Positions 7,952 to 16,313 of a stretch of DNA of 64,000 nucleotides are shown piece after piece. This DNA is from JBFWVD01 sp050246915 (GTDB lineage: Bacteria; Actinomycetota; Acidimicrobiia; Acidimicrobiales; Ilumatobacteraceae): assembly GCA_050246915.1 (NCBI GenBank), contig JBFWVD010000009.1, positions 1-64,000 on the forward strand, written 5' to 3'. The notes below the pieces were generated by a model. The model did not search any database. It saw only the letters and a program-made list of their open reading frames with translations, and was not told the origin of the DNA. Each line of letters opens with the position of its first letter. Within the stretch, counting starts at the first letter, position 1. A program made the translations under genes and the position numbers.

Positions 7952-9166
7952 TCAGTTCGCCGATGGCTCTTTGGGGAGGCCGAGGACGCGCTCGGACAAG
8001 ATGTTGCGCATGATCTCGTCGGTGCCGGCGGCGACGCGCATGCCCGGCACCGTGAGCATCAGATCGGCCCACGACCACGTGCCCCACTCGCCGGTGTCGG
8101 CCAGGGCCTTGGGTCCGAGCATCTGACCGGCCAGATCGACCACTCGCCGGTAGTTCTCGGTGTTGGCCAGCTTGAAGACCGACTCGAGCGGCCCCGGCGG
8201 CAGTCCCGCCTTACGACGAGCGTCGGCCGCCAGCCCGAGATAGCGAAGCGTCTCGGCGTGGATGACGATCTGGGCCAGCTTCTGGCGCACCAACGGGTCG
8301 CCGGCGCCGAACTCGGGCATGGCCGCCATCATCCGCAGCCGCTCGATGGCCACCCCGATGCCCGCTCGCCGATTCTGCGCGGAGCCGAGGGCTCGTTCGT
8401 TCATCAGCGTGTAGATGGCCACCGACCAGCCGTTGTCGACGTCACCGAGGCGATGCGAATCGGGGATGCGCACGTCGTTGAAGAACACCTCGTTGAACTC
8501 CGAGCCGCCGGTCATCATCTTGAGCGGACGCACCTCGACCCCGGGTGCCTTCATGTTCAGCGCGAACGCGGTGATGCCCTTGTGCTTGGGGGCGTCTGGG
8601 TTCGAACGGGCGATGAGCAGACCCATGTCGGCGTGATGGGCTTCGGAGGTCCACACCTTCTGGCCGTTGATCACCCACTCGTCACCGTCGCGATCGGCCC
8701 GCGTCTGCAGTCCGGCAACATCGGATCCAGCGCCCGGTTCGCTGAAGAGCTGGCATCCCACCAAGTCGCCGCGCCACAGGTTGCGAACGTACGAGTCGCG
8801 CACGACGGGCTGCCCGTGGGCCAGGAACGTGGGAGCCACCATGCCCAAGCTGATGGTGAAGATCCCCAACTCGGCCAGCTCGTAGTCGGAGGCGACGTCG
8901 CGGTACACCCGAGCGTGATCGGGGCTGAGACCCCGACCACCCATCTCCGGTGGACCCATGATCCACCCGAAACCGGCGTCGAACTCGATGGCCTTCCAGC
9001 GCTTGGCCGCGGCGATCCGGGCCCGTTCCTGCTCCTTGGTCCGCTTCTCGTAGAGCGACAGCGAGTCGTTGCCCTCGCCCCACACCGTGACGTCCTCGGT
9101 GCGCCGGGGCGCGTTGGCCTCCAGGAACGTCCGCGCCTCGTGTTCGAACGTCTCCAGATCGATCAT
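7952..9166 (-). CDS. Acyl-CoA dehydrogenase family flavoprotein
   Basis: A 404-residue FAD enzyme that would introduce a double bond into an acyl-CoA thioester. Seen motifs: LFSEPGAGSDVAGL (middle-domain signature), WVINGQKVWTS, and the C-terminal GTDEIMRNILSERVLGLP that closes the FAD and tetramer contacts. ATG 9166 follows a strong GGAGGGGAAG site 3-13 bases upstream; an extended frame further upstream is only the antisense of the neighbouring FKBP gene. It resembles the branch used for large or steroid-type CoA esters more than short-chain ACADs, but substrate cannot be assigned. The gene is divergent from the FKBP gene. Confidence 0.93.
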   Translation of the reverse strand: MIDLETFEHEARTFLEANAPRRTEDVTVWGEGNDSLSLYEKRTKEQERARIAAAKRWKAIEFDAGFGWIMGPPEMGGRGLSPDHARVYRDVASDYELAELGIFTISLGMVAPTFLAHGQPVVRDSYVRNLWRGDLVGCQLFSEPGAGSDVAGLQTRADRDGDEWVINGQKVWTSEAHHADMGLLIARSNPDAPKHKGITAFALNMKAPGVEVRPLKMMTGGSEFNEVFFNDVRIPDSHRLGDVDNGWSVAIYTLMNERALGSAQNRRAGIGVAIERLRMMAAMPEFGAGDPLVRQKLAQIVIHAETLRYLGLAADARRKAGLPPGPLESVFKLANTENYRRVVDLAGQMLGPKALADTGEWGTWSWADLMLTVPGMRVAAGTDEIMRNILSERVLGLPKEPSAN

Positions 9167-9319
9167 CGACTTCCCCTCCGGTCCCGTGGCCACGGCGCAC
9201 GACACCGTGCCGCCATGTGCACAGATTGGCCTGTGACGTGCCGATCGACCACATCCTCCGTCGCACTTCGACATCTCGCGCATCTGAGCGCGACAGCCCA
9301 TGCCACTAGCGTCGTCGCC

Positions 9320-9697
9320 ATGAGCATCTCCGAGAAGCCAGTCGTCACCATCCCCGAAGGCGAGCCGCCCACCAGCCTCGTCATCGAAGACCTGGTCGTC
9401 GGCGACGGGACGGAAGCCACCAAGGGATCCATCGTGATGGTCCACTACGTCGGCGTGGCATGGTCCAACGGCAAACAGTTCGACGCGTCCTGGGATCGCG
9501 GCGACACCTTCGACTTCCGACTCGGGGCCGGTCAGGTCATCCAGGGTTGGGACGACGGCGTGGCCGGCATGAAGATCGGCGGACGCCGTCGCCTCACCAT
9601 CCCGCCCGACATGGGCTACGGATCACGAGGTGCCGGTGGCGTGATCAAGGGCAACGAGACCTTGGTGTTCGTCGTCGATCTGCACGGCGTCAACTGA
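9320..9697 (+). CDS. FKBP-type peptidyl-prolyl cis-trans isomerase
   Basis: A 125-residue single-domain FKBP, a folding catalyst acting on Xaa-Pro bonds. Conserved features are GDGTEATKGSIVMVHYVG, FDFRLGAGQVIQGWDDGVAGMKIGG (split by normal FKBP spacing), RRLTIPPDMGYG, and LVFVVDLHGV at the end. The active-site residues Tyr (VHYVG), Asp (FDAS), Phe (FDF), Val-Ile (QVIQGW), Trp and Tyr (MGYG) are present. No signal peptide, so cytoplasmic. A very long open frame extends upstream but is only the complement of the acyl-CoA dehydrogenase gene. The start at ATG 9320 matches normal FKBP length. Confidence 0.93.
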   Translation: MSISEKPVVTIPEGEPPTSLVIEDLVVGDGTEATKGSIVMVHYVGVAWSNGKQFDASWDRGDTFDFRLGAGQVIQGWDDGVAGMKIGGRRRLTIPPDMGYGSRGAGGVIKGNETLVFVVDLHGVN

Positions 9698-9725
9698 ACT
9701 TGCCTTGCCCGATCGGCGACGGCCA

Positions 9726-10685
9726 TCAGCCCGTGCAGCTGAACGTTCGGCGATAGGCAGCCGGGGACGTGCCGGTGATGCGCGAGAAGTGCTGACGCAT
9801 GGCCGCCGCCGATCCGAATCCGCAGTGCACAGCCACGATCTCGACCGGCAGGTCGGTGGATTCCAGCAGCCGCTGCGCGTGCAAGACACGTTGACGTAGC
9901 AACCATTGCAGTGGCGTGGTTCCGGTGGCCGATCGGAACCGACGGGCGAAGGTCCTCGGCGACTGTTTGGCCCGGGCCGCCAACTGCTCCACCGTCAGAT
10001 CTCGATCGAGGTGCTTCACGGCCCACGCCATGGTGGCCGCCATCGGATCGCCCTCAGGTACGTCGGGTACCGGCGGCTGCACGTATTGGGCCTGTCCGCC
10101 GTCGCGATGGGGTGGCATGACCATGCGCCGAGCGACAACGTTGGCGACTTCCGCGCCGTGATCGATGCGCATGAGATGCAAGCACAGGTCGATGGCCGCC
10201 GCCGTGCCTGCCGAGGTGTAGATGCCCGACCCATCGTCCACGTAGAGGACCGAGTCGTCGACCTCGATCTCGGGGAACATCTCCGCCATCCGCGCGGCGT
10301 GCATCCAATGCGTGGCGGCGCGGCGACCATCGAGCAGACCCGACTTGGCCAGCACGAACGACCCCGAGCAGAACGACACGATGCGCGCCCCTCGTGCGTG
10401 GGCACGTCGCAACCCTTCCGCGGCCGCCGGTGGTACCGGATCGAGTCCCGTGCTGAACCCGGGGACGATGATTGTGTCGGCCCGTGACAACGCGCGCAGT
10501 CCGTGTTCGACGTGCAGCACGCATCCGTGGTCCTTGGTGGCCAACGGCCCCGGCGTCGGCGTGCACATGGAGAAGCCGTAACGCGGCACCCCCATGTCCG
10601 TGCGATCGAGCCCGAACACCTCACATGCCACCGACGTCTCGAACATCGAGACCGGTTCGAAGAGCAGAACCACAACGCTGTGCAT
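9726..10685 (-). CDS. AraC-family regulator with DJ-1/PfpI sensor domain (FtrA-like)
   Basis: A 319-residue transcription factor. Residues about 1-190 form a class-I glutamine-amidotransferase-like (DJ-1/PfpI) domain with the nucleophile-elbow Cys in IVSFCSGSF and the partner THWMHA. Residues about 215-319 hold the AraC double helix-turn-helix (LTVEQLAARAKQSPRTFARRF, then IVAVHCGFGSAAAMRQHF, ending AYRRTF). Such GATase1-AraC regulators respond to small metabolites; the ligand here is unknown. The divergent DinB gene begins about 70 bases away and is the nearest candidate target. Confidence 0.92.
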   Translation of the reverse strand: MHSVVVLLFEPVSMFETSVACEVFGLDRTDMGVPRYGFSMCTPTPGPLATKDHGCVLHVEHGLRALSRADTIIVPGFSTGLDPVPPAAAEGLRRAHARGARIVSFCSGSFVLAKSGLLDGRRAATHWMHAARMAEMFPEIEVDDSVLYVDDGSGIYTSAGTAAAIDLCLHLMRIDHGAEVANVVARRMVMPPHRDGGQAQYVQPPVPDVPEGDPMAATMAWAVKHLDRDLTVEQLAARAKQSPRTFARRFRSATGTTPLQWLLRQRVLHAQRLLESTDLPVEIVAVHCGFGSAAAMRQHFSRITGTSPAAYRRTFSCTG

Positions 10686-10756
10686 GGCAGGAATCTAGTG
10701 CACAAGGGCAGTTCTGCCACTGGCAGGAACACGTTCTCACGTCAAGAATCTGCCAT

Positions 10757-11227
10757 ATGGACATCGAGACCAGAACACAGATGCTCGACCGATATGCCGA
10801 AGCGATCGCCGCAATCCACGCCGCGCTCGAGGGCATCACCGATGCAGAGCTCGACCGCCGACCGGCGCACGATGCGTGGACAGCCCGAGAGATCGTGCAT
10901 CACCTCGCAGACTCCGAGACCAACAGCTTCATCCGGCTGCGTCGTCTCGTGGCCGAGGACGATCCGGTCATCATCGGCTACGACGAGCAGCTCTGGGCAG
11001 TGAAGCTGCACTATCAACGGCCCATCGAGTCATCACTGGCCACGCTCGTCGCGGTACGGGCGGCAAGCCTCGACCTCGCTCGATCGCTCACCGAGGCCGA
11101 GTGGCGTCGCTCCGGCACACACAACGAGAGCGGTCCCTACAGCGTCGAACGTTGGCTGGAGATCTACTGCCAGCATCCGCAGGATCATGCCGATCAGATC
11201 CGTCGCGCCCGGGCCGGCCGGACATGA
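10757..11227 (+). CDS. DinB-superfamily putative metal-dependent protein
   Basis: A 156-residue four-helix-bundle protein of the DinB / YfiT-like superfamily. Metal-ligand candidates are the His pair in IVHHLAD and the two His in CQHPQDHADQI near the C-terminus, with the usual spacing. Members include thiol S-transferases (mycothiol or bacillithiol) and many proteins of unknown role. WTAREIVHHLADSE is the typical first-helix signature. ATG 10757 is a good start; an upstream frame extension overlaps the divergent regulator. It is followed by a small Cys-rich gene after 10 bases. Confidence 0.85.
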   Translation: MDIETRTQMLDRYAEAIAAIHAALEGITDAELDRRPAHDAWTAREIVHHLADSETNSFIRLRRLVAEDDPVIIGYDEQLWAVKLHYQRPIESSLATLVAVRAASLDLARSLTEAEWRRSGTHNESGPYSVERWLEIYCQHPQDHADQIRRARAGRT

Positions 11228-11237
11228 GGGGCCAATC

Positions 11238-11465
11238 ATGATGTTCGCGGTGTTCTGTGAGCGTCACGGCACCACGGTGCTACTCGGGTCCGCCGATGTG
11301 GTCGCCGTCACCAACGGTCCCGATGGGCCGCATCTGCACTGGGAGTGCTTCTGCGGCCACACCGGAACGTTCGTGGGGCGGTCGGAACGACCCGTCAGCG
11401 TGTCAGACGATCAGCTCGTCTGTGCGCAGCAAGGTCTTGGGTCACCAGCAGAGCGGCGCCACTGA
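11238..11465 (+). CDS. Small Cys/His-containing hypothetical protein
   Basis: A 75-residue protein beginning MMFAVFCERHG. Cys/His residues in CERH and HWECFCGHTG resemble a small zinc ribbon. It lies 10 bases behind the DinB gene on the same strand, suggesting co-transcription. Its last 71 bases overlap the end of the convergent thioester-protein gene, and the C-terminal part (after about residue 53) is less convincing as protein, so the end may be non-conserved. Function unknown. Confidence 0.5.
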   Translation: MMFAVFCERHGTTVLLGSADVVAVTNGPDGPHLHWECFCGHTGTFVGRSERPVSVSDDQLVCAQQGLGSPAERRH

Positions 11466-13131
11466 GCAAGAGCACCAACGCCAGGAGCAACAGCGATCGT
11501 GTGCCGCTCCCGGTGCGTGGGAGCGTCGCGGTTGTCACGGGGGCCACCGGCTGGACGTTCACTCCCTTGACGAGCACACCGTCGGTGGTCGACGTCGACG
11601 CAATGCTGGTTGACGCGCTCGGCCCAGTCGTCGTCGGTCCAGTCGTGTTGGGCCCCGTCGTGGTGGTCGATCCAAGGGTGGTTGTCGACGCAACGGTGGT
11701 GGACGTCGTCGTCTCCTCGGAGACAGTGGTCGTGGACCCGACGACTGTCGTCGTGGTCGACTTCTCGGTCGTCACCGTGGGCTGCGTCGTCGTGGTCGCC
11801 TTCGTCGTCGTTGTGGCCTTGGTGGTCGCGGTGGCCTTCGTGGTCGTCGGTTTGGTCGTCGGTGCAACCGTGGTTGACGCGACTGTGGTGGACGGGATCG
11901 TTGTCGGGGCCGACGTCGATGATGGGACGGTGGTGCTGGCCGTGCACTCATAGGTGCCAACCAGATGGGTCGACCACGCCCCAGCGCTCACCTCGATGTC
12001 ATAGCGGGTGCCGCTGGGCATCGGTACGACGATCTGCTCGACCTTGCCGGCCGCGACCTCGATGCCGGTCGTCGAGAAGCCGAGGTTGCCCTCGTTCACC
12101 GAGAACGTGGTGGGAACCGTGCCGGAGTTGGTGAGGGTGACCACCATCCCGCCCGCCGCACAGCTCTGATCAGCGGCCGCGCTGGTGACCGCACCATCCC
12201 AGCTCAGCATGCCGAGCTCCTTCACCGAAGCCAGGCCACCCGCGGCGAGGATCTGCTTCTGCGCCCCGGTCGGCGCGCCCTTGCGAACGAATACACGGCC
12301 AGTGCGCAGCGGTGCGCCGCCCGACACGATCAACTCGGCCTTGCCAGCCGGTTCTCCGGGCGGCACCTTCACCGAGATCACGTCGCCGTTGTGGGCGACG
12401 TTGCTGGGCGCACCGTTGACGAGCACCTGCAGCGACGAGTTGCCCGCGACGGCGACCGCCAACTCGCTCGACGTGGTCTCGACGGTGAACGGGCCCAGTT
12501 CTTCTCCGGCGTGCCCGCTGATGGCATCGGGTGCCAACGAGAGCGTCGCTCGCGGCGTGGAGTCGAGGCCGGTGTTGTTGGCCGGGTCGATGAGGTACGC
12601 GTAGAGCTTGGCAACGCCGGGATCGTTGGAATCACCGGCGAGGTCGGTCTGATCACTGAAGTGCCAGATCGCCGCCTGCGTTCCCGCAGCGGCCTGCGCA
12701 GCTGTCAACGTGACTTGCGTGTTCGCCGTCCAGATCCCCGCGGCCTTCGACAGTTTCAACAGATCGCTCTCGACGGGGAACGAGTTGTGCAGGATCCAGT
12801 TGATCTTCGCGATGTCGGACCCGGCATTGGCTGCCGTCCAGTCCGACTCGACGTAGGTCGCACGAGTATCGAGTCCGTGTGTGAAGTCGATGCAGTACGT
12901 CGAGAACGTCTGATCACCGACCTTGAACAACAGCTGCGCCGCTGTCGGTTGGACCGACTGCCCGCTGCGGGTCAGGGTCACCGATTGTGAGGCACCGAGC
13001 CCTGTGAAGGTCGCCGTGACTCCGTCGGCCTTGGCCTCGCCGCCGAGGAAGCCGAGCCCCCCGGTCAACATGCCTGCCCCGAGCAGGACGAATCCCATCA
13101 GTCGAGGGATCGACCGCGTCCGTTGTGCCAT
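11395..13131 (-). CDS. Cell-surface thioester-domain protein with Thr-rich stalk and LPxTG anchor
   Basis: A 578-residue surface protein. A signal peptide (basic start, hydrophobic about 12-31) is followed by a thioester domain: Cys80 in STYCIDF and Gln152 in GTQAAIWHF are the residues that form the internal Cys-Gln thioester in Gram-positive TED adhesins. Next come β-rich segments (about 200-390), a Thr/Ser-rich low-complexity stalk (about 395-520) and the sorting signal LPRTG, a hydrophobic helix (LLLLALVLLLSGAALLV) and a basic tail. A sortase would link it to the cell wall, where the thioester could bind a host or environmental surface covalently. ATG 13131 gives a normal signal peptide. 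No sortase gene is in the window. Confidence 0.88.
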   Translation of the reverse strand: MAQRTRSIPRLMGFVLLGAGMLTGGLGFLGGEAKADGVTATFTGLGASQSVTLTRSGQSVQPTAAQLLFKVGDQTFSTYCIDFTHGLDTRATYVESDWTAANAGSDIAKINWILHNSFPVESDLLKLSKAAGIWTANTQVTLTAAQAAAGTQAAIWHFSDQTDLAGDSNDPGVAKLYAYLIDPANNTGLDSTPRATLSLAPDAISGHAGEELGPFTVETTSSELAVAVAGNSSLQVLVNGAPSNVAHNGDVISVKVPPGEPAGKAELIVSGGAPLRTGRVFVRKGAPTGAQKQILAAGGLASVKELGMLSWDGAVTSAAADQSCAAGGMVVTLTNSGTVPTTFSVNEGNLGFSTTGIEVAAGKVEQIVVPMPSGTRYDIEVSAGAWSTHLVGTYECTASTTVPSSTSAPTTIPSTTVASTTVAPTTKPTTTKATATTKATTTTKATTTTQPTVTTEKSTTTTVVGSTTTVSEETTTSTTVASTTTLGSTTTTGPNTTGPTTTGPSASTSIASTSTTDGVLVKGVNVQPVAPVTTATLPRTGSGTRSLLLLALVLLLSGAALLVTQDLAAHRRADRLTR

Positions 13132-13212
13132 CGTTGGTGCCCTTCGCGTCCGTCTGTACCCGGCGCACAACGTCACCGGCGGCGGCGCTCTTCAAGGACC
13201 TGACGAATCCTT

Positions 13213-13249
13213 GACGAACTGCGTGAGCTTGGGACGAACTGCGTCAGCT
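13213..13249. repeat. Two 17-bp direct repeats, 20-bp period
   Basis: GACGAACTGCGTGAGCT (13213-13229) and GACGAACTGCGTCAGCT (13233-13249) differ at one base and are spaced two helical turns apart. A half-copy (CTGACGAATC, about 13199) precedes them. They lie between the ligase stop and the thioester-protein start, upstream of the latter, and could bind a regulator. Confidence 0.5.
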
Positions 13250-13259
13250 GCCCTCCTAG

Positions 13260-14837
13260 TCAGACAGCCGAACCGAACTGGGCCCGCAGTTCGTGCTTCA
13301 GCACCTTCCCCATCGAGTTGATGGGGAGCGCGTCGATGAACTCGAGTTGCTCGGGGATCTTCTGGTTGGCCAGCCCGGCGGCTCGGCAGTGAGCAGCGAT
13401 GTCTGTCAACGTTGGTTTCCCAGCGCCATCGGCCAGGACGATGACGGCGCAGCAACGCTCGCCCTTCATCTCGTCGGGAAGGCCGATGACGGCGACCGAT
13501 CCGATGGCCGGGTGCTGATAGAGCACGTCTTCGACCTCGAGCGCCGAGATGTTCTCGGCATTGCGGATGATGATGTCCTTGATCCGACCAGTGAGGCGGA
13601 TGTATCCCTCGGCGTCGACGATGCCGACATCGCCGGTGCGCACGAAACCATCGGCGGTGAACGCAGCGGCGTCGAGCGATGAGTCGACATAACCCTGGAA
13701 TCCCTGCGGGCCGCGCAGGCACAACTCCCCTTCGCCACCAGGAGGCAACACCGTCCCGTCCGGGGCGATGGCGTGCACCTCGACGTCCTGGACGGCTCGT
13801 CCCACCGTGGTGGCATGCACCCACGCGGGATCATCAGGCGCCACGGTCGTGCAACACGGGAACTCGGTGAGGCCCCACGCGTTCAAGATCCCCCCGCAGT
13901 GCATCTCCTCGCGGAATCGACGGTTGATCTCCGGCGGCAACGGTGCGCCGCCGGCCAGCCCCCAACGCAGGTTCGGGAAGATGGGCTCCGAGCCATGTGC
14001 CTGTTGAGCCGCCAGATAGGCCTGGAAGAACGGCACCGCGGATCCCAGCAATGTTGCGCCGTGGGCGCCCATCACGTGCGACGAGCGGACAGGATCGAAC
14101 GCCTCGATCATCATCATCCGGGCACCCACGAGGATGTGGCCGGTGAACAGCGTCGGCCCGCCGATGTGGGTGAAGGGGTACGCCATCGGCAGCATGTCGT
14201 CAGCGTTCATGCCCACGATCGCGGGCAGATAGCGCGACGCCATCACCACGGAGTGCTCGGTGTGGATGACCCCCTTGGGCTTGCCCGTGGTGCCCGATGA
14301 GTAGAAGTACCAACGCACCGGCGAGTCCGCCGTCGCGGTCACGTACGGGGGGAGCACCGATGGATCGCCCTGTGGCAGTGCCCACTCACCCGGTCCCAGC
14401 CCGTCGGCGTCGCACACCACCACGGTGCACTCCCGACCGTCGGTGACCTCCGCGGCAAGCGCGTTGTAGTCGAACCCTCTCCACACGCCGGGGATCACGA
14501 ACCATTGGCTCTGCAACTGATCGAGGATGAGGCTCACCTCGGCACGGCGGAGGATGGCGATGATCGGGTTCTGCGAGACACCCAACCGCGACAGCGCGGC
14601 CATGAGCAACGGTGCCTCGATGGTGGTGGGGAGCTGCCAGCTCACGACCTGCCCGGGCCGCACACCCATGTCCCACAACCCCGCGGCCACCCGCTCCGCC
14701 AGATCGCGGAACTCGCCGTAGGTGATCGTTCGATCGCGATCGTCCTCCAACATCCGACGATCGGGGGTGAGATCGGCGCGCTCGCAGATGATCTCCCACC
14801 AGGCGTGTCGATCGGCTGAGACGAAACCGTGGCTCAC
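13260..14837 (-). CDS. AMP-dependent acyl-CoA synthetase/ligase
   Basis: A 525-residue class-I adenylate-forming enzyme that activates a carboxylic acid with ATP and transfers it to CoA. The P-loop motif YSSGTTGKPKGVIHT, the AWGLTEF motif A5, the hinge region RTGDVGIVDAEGYIRLTGRIKD, and the catalytic Lys in NSMGKVLKHEL are all present. Start GTG 14837 follows AGGGGGAG; the open frame extends far upstream but there it is only the shadow of the PhyH gene. It resembles cyclohexanecarboxylate- and medium-chain CoA ligases; substrate unknown. It lies about 110 bases behind the PhyH gene on the same strand. Confidence 0.92.
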   Translation of the reverse strand: MSHGFVSADRHAWWEIICERADLTPDRRMLEDDRDRTITYGEFRDLAERVAAGLWDMGVRPGQVVSWQLPTTIEAPLLMAALSRLGVSQNPIIAILRRAEVSLILDQLQSQWFVIPGVWRGFDYNALAAEVTDGRECTVVVCDADGLGPGEWALPQGDPSVLPPYVTATADSPVRWYFYSSGTTGKPKGVIHTEHSVVMASRYLPAIVGMNADDMLPMAYPFTHIGGPTLFTGHILVGARMMMIEAFDPVRSSHVMGAHGATLLGSAVPFFQAYLAAQQAHGSEPIFPNLRWGLAGGAPLPPEINRRFREEMHCGGILNAWGLTEFPCCTTVAPDDPAWVHATTVGRAVQDVEVHAIAPDGTVLPPGGEGELCLRGPQGFQGYVDSSLDAAAFTADGFVRTGDVGIVDAEGYIRLTGRIKDIIIRNAENISALEVEDVLYQHPAIGSVAVIGLPDEMKGERCCAVIVLADGAGKPTLTDIAAHCRAAGLANQKIPEQLEFIDALPINSMGKVLKHELRAQFGSAV

Positions 14838-14946
14838 GAATGCTCCCCCTGCTCTGTGCCGTGCGTGCCCATCTGTGGTTGTTCGCTGGCCGGCGCACCC
14901 CACGGCGCTCGCACGATCGAGGATAAGCGAGGTGACCGCGACGTTG

Positions 14947-15684
14947 TCAGATCGCGCTCTTGCCGAACACCGACGGCGGTTGACACAGCGCCCGTTGTCG
15001 GTCGGTGAGCGACGCCAGAACCGATTCTTCGCACGCCGGTCGTCGGTCCCATGCCGAGCTACCCGGCGAGTACTTGTACAGCAGGGTCCGCCGATCGGTC
15101 GCACCCCGCCACGGCAGCGTCCCATGGGTGAGTGCCTCGGTGAACACCACCATGTCTCCGGCTCGCAATGGCACCTCGAGGACCAGTTCATGGTCGAGGC
15201 CGATCTCGCTCGGCATCGGGAAACGTGACGTGTGGCTTCCCGGGATGCACGCAAACCCACCCTGGCCCGGCAGATGATCGACGAGCGCCCACTGCACGGC
15301 GATGAGCCCGGTGTGGATGTGACCGCCGCGCACCTCGTAGTACTGGGCCGGGTCGAACGGATGGCCGCCACCGTGCAGTCCCAGACCGCTCGTGCCCGGG
15401 GACATGACGATGCCGTAGGCGTGATCGAGGCGGGCGTGCGCTCCACACAGTTCGCGCACCACATCGATGACGGCGTCGTGATCCATGAGATCACGCAACA
15501 GGCCACCTGCTTCGAGGAGCCCCGTGAAGCGTTGTGAACCGATGGAGTCGCGCGCCGGTGGCAGGCGCAGACGATCGATCGCCGAGTTCAACCGGGCCAC
15601 GTCGTTGTCGCGGAGCGCTGCTCGGCGCACGACGAAGCCGTGCAGATCGAACCGATAGCGCTCGAGATCGGTGAACGGGCCCAT
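14947..15684 (-). CDS. Phytanoyl-CoA dioxygenase (PhyH) family protein
   Basis: A 245-residue cupin-fold protein of the Fe(II)/2-oxoglutarate PhyH family. Likely metal ligands are His104 (GLHGGG) and His187 (LTHGTLPW), and Arg199 would bind 2-oxoglutarate. The usual HxD carboxylate is not visible: the motif reads His104-Gly-Gly. HxG is the arrangement seen in some iron halogenases, but in this subfamily it may have another explanation. WALVDHLPGQGGFACIPGSH is the conserved strand block before the second ligand. It follows the gamma-carbonic anhydrase gene by 25 bases and precedes the CoA ligase, suggesting one operon. Confidence 0.85.
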   Translation of the reverse strand: MGPFTDLERYRFDLHGFVVRRAALRDNDVARLNSAIDRLRLPPARDSIGSQRFTGLLEAGGLLRDLMDHDAVIDVVRELCGAHARLDHAYGIVMSPGTSGLGLHGGGHPFDPAQYYEVRGGHIHTGLIAVQWALVDHLPGQGGFACIPGSHTSRFPMPSEIGLDHELVLEVPLRAGDMVVFTEALTHGTLPWRGATDRRTLLYKYSPGSSAWDRRPACEESVLASLTDRQRALCQPPSVFGKSAI

Positions 15685-15709
15685 GGGGTCTCGATCCTCG
15701 TTGATGTGG

Positions 15710-16228
15710 CTAGGAGATGCGCCGCAGCGAGTCGACGTACATCGGCACCCGGTCGACGTAGGCCTGCGCGGCGGAGGAGATCACGTCGGCCTTGGCGGCA
15801 TCGAGCTTGAACTTGGCCGGGATGCCCACCGCAAGAGCGCCCGAGGGCACCTCGGCTCCGGCCGACACCACCGCACCGGCCGCCACGATCGCTCCCGTGC
15901 GAACGATGGCGCCGGGGAGCACGACCGAGTTCGAACCGATGAGGGTCCCCGACTCGATGACGCAACCCTCCATGTGTACGAGATGTCCGATCACGCAGTC
16001 GTCACCGATGAGCGTCGGCGTGAGGCCACCGACGTGGATCACCGAACCGTCCTGGATGGACGTCCGTGCGCCGACGTGGATGTCGGCGGTGTCGGCTCGC
16101 AGGACGGCACACGGCCACACCGACGCCATCTCACCGATGTGGACGCCGCCGATCAGCACGGCGTCGGGATGCACGAACGCCGTGGGATGGATCGTCGGTT
16201 CGCGGTTCGCCAGCGCGTAGAGGGGCAT
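15710..16228 (-). CDS. Gamma-class carbonic anhydrase family protein
   Basis: A 172-residue left-handed β-helix protein built from hexapeptide repeats (for example IGDDCVIGHLVH, GTLIGSNSVV, GAIVAAGAVV), ending in a C-terminal helix. His65 (GSVIHVGG) and His82 (IGHLVHMEGC) match two of the three zinc ligands of the family. The third, usually five residues after His82, is Glu here, with a His at +3 instead. True CO2 hydration is therefore uncertain; many relatives act as trimeric scaffolds or thioesterase-like proteins. It is the first gene of a probable operon with PhyH and the CoA ligase. Confidence 0.85.
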   Translation of the reverse strand: MPLYALANREPTIHPTAFVHPDAVLIGGVHIGEMASVWPCAVLRADTADIHVGARTSIQDGSVIHVGGLTPTLIGDDCVIGHLVHMEGCVIESGTLIGSNSVVLPGAIVRTGAIVAAGAVVSAGAEVPSGALAVGIPAKFKLDAAKADVISSAAQAYVDRVPMYVDSLRRIS

Positions 16229-16313
16229 GCCGATGATGCTGGCACATCGGGAGGTCCGGCCGTCGGTGCCGTCCCGCTCACGGTCCGCCCGTCAGCGGTC
16301 AGTGATCTGACGC

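Noticed and set aside
7526..9319. A very long open frame upstream of and in frame with the FKBP gene
   Set aside because: It is the complement of the acyl-CoA dehydrogenase gene; only the final 125 residues are FKBP-like and ATG 9320 gives a normal FKBP.
11411..11947. Asp/His-rich frame inside the adhesin stalk
   Set aside because: It is another reading frame of the Thr-rich repeats of the surface protein.
14838..15506. N-terminal extension of the CoA ligase frame
   Set aside because: Residues upstream of GTG 14837 are a shadow of the PhyH gene, and a good ribosome-binding site precedes GTG 14837.
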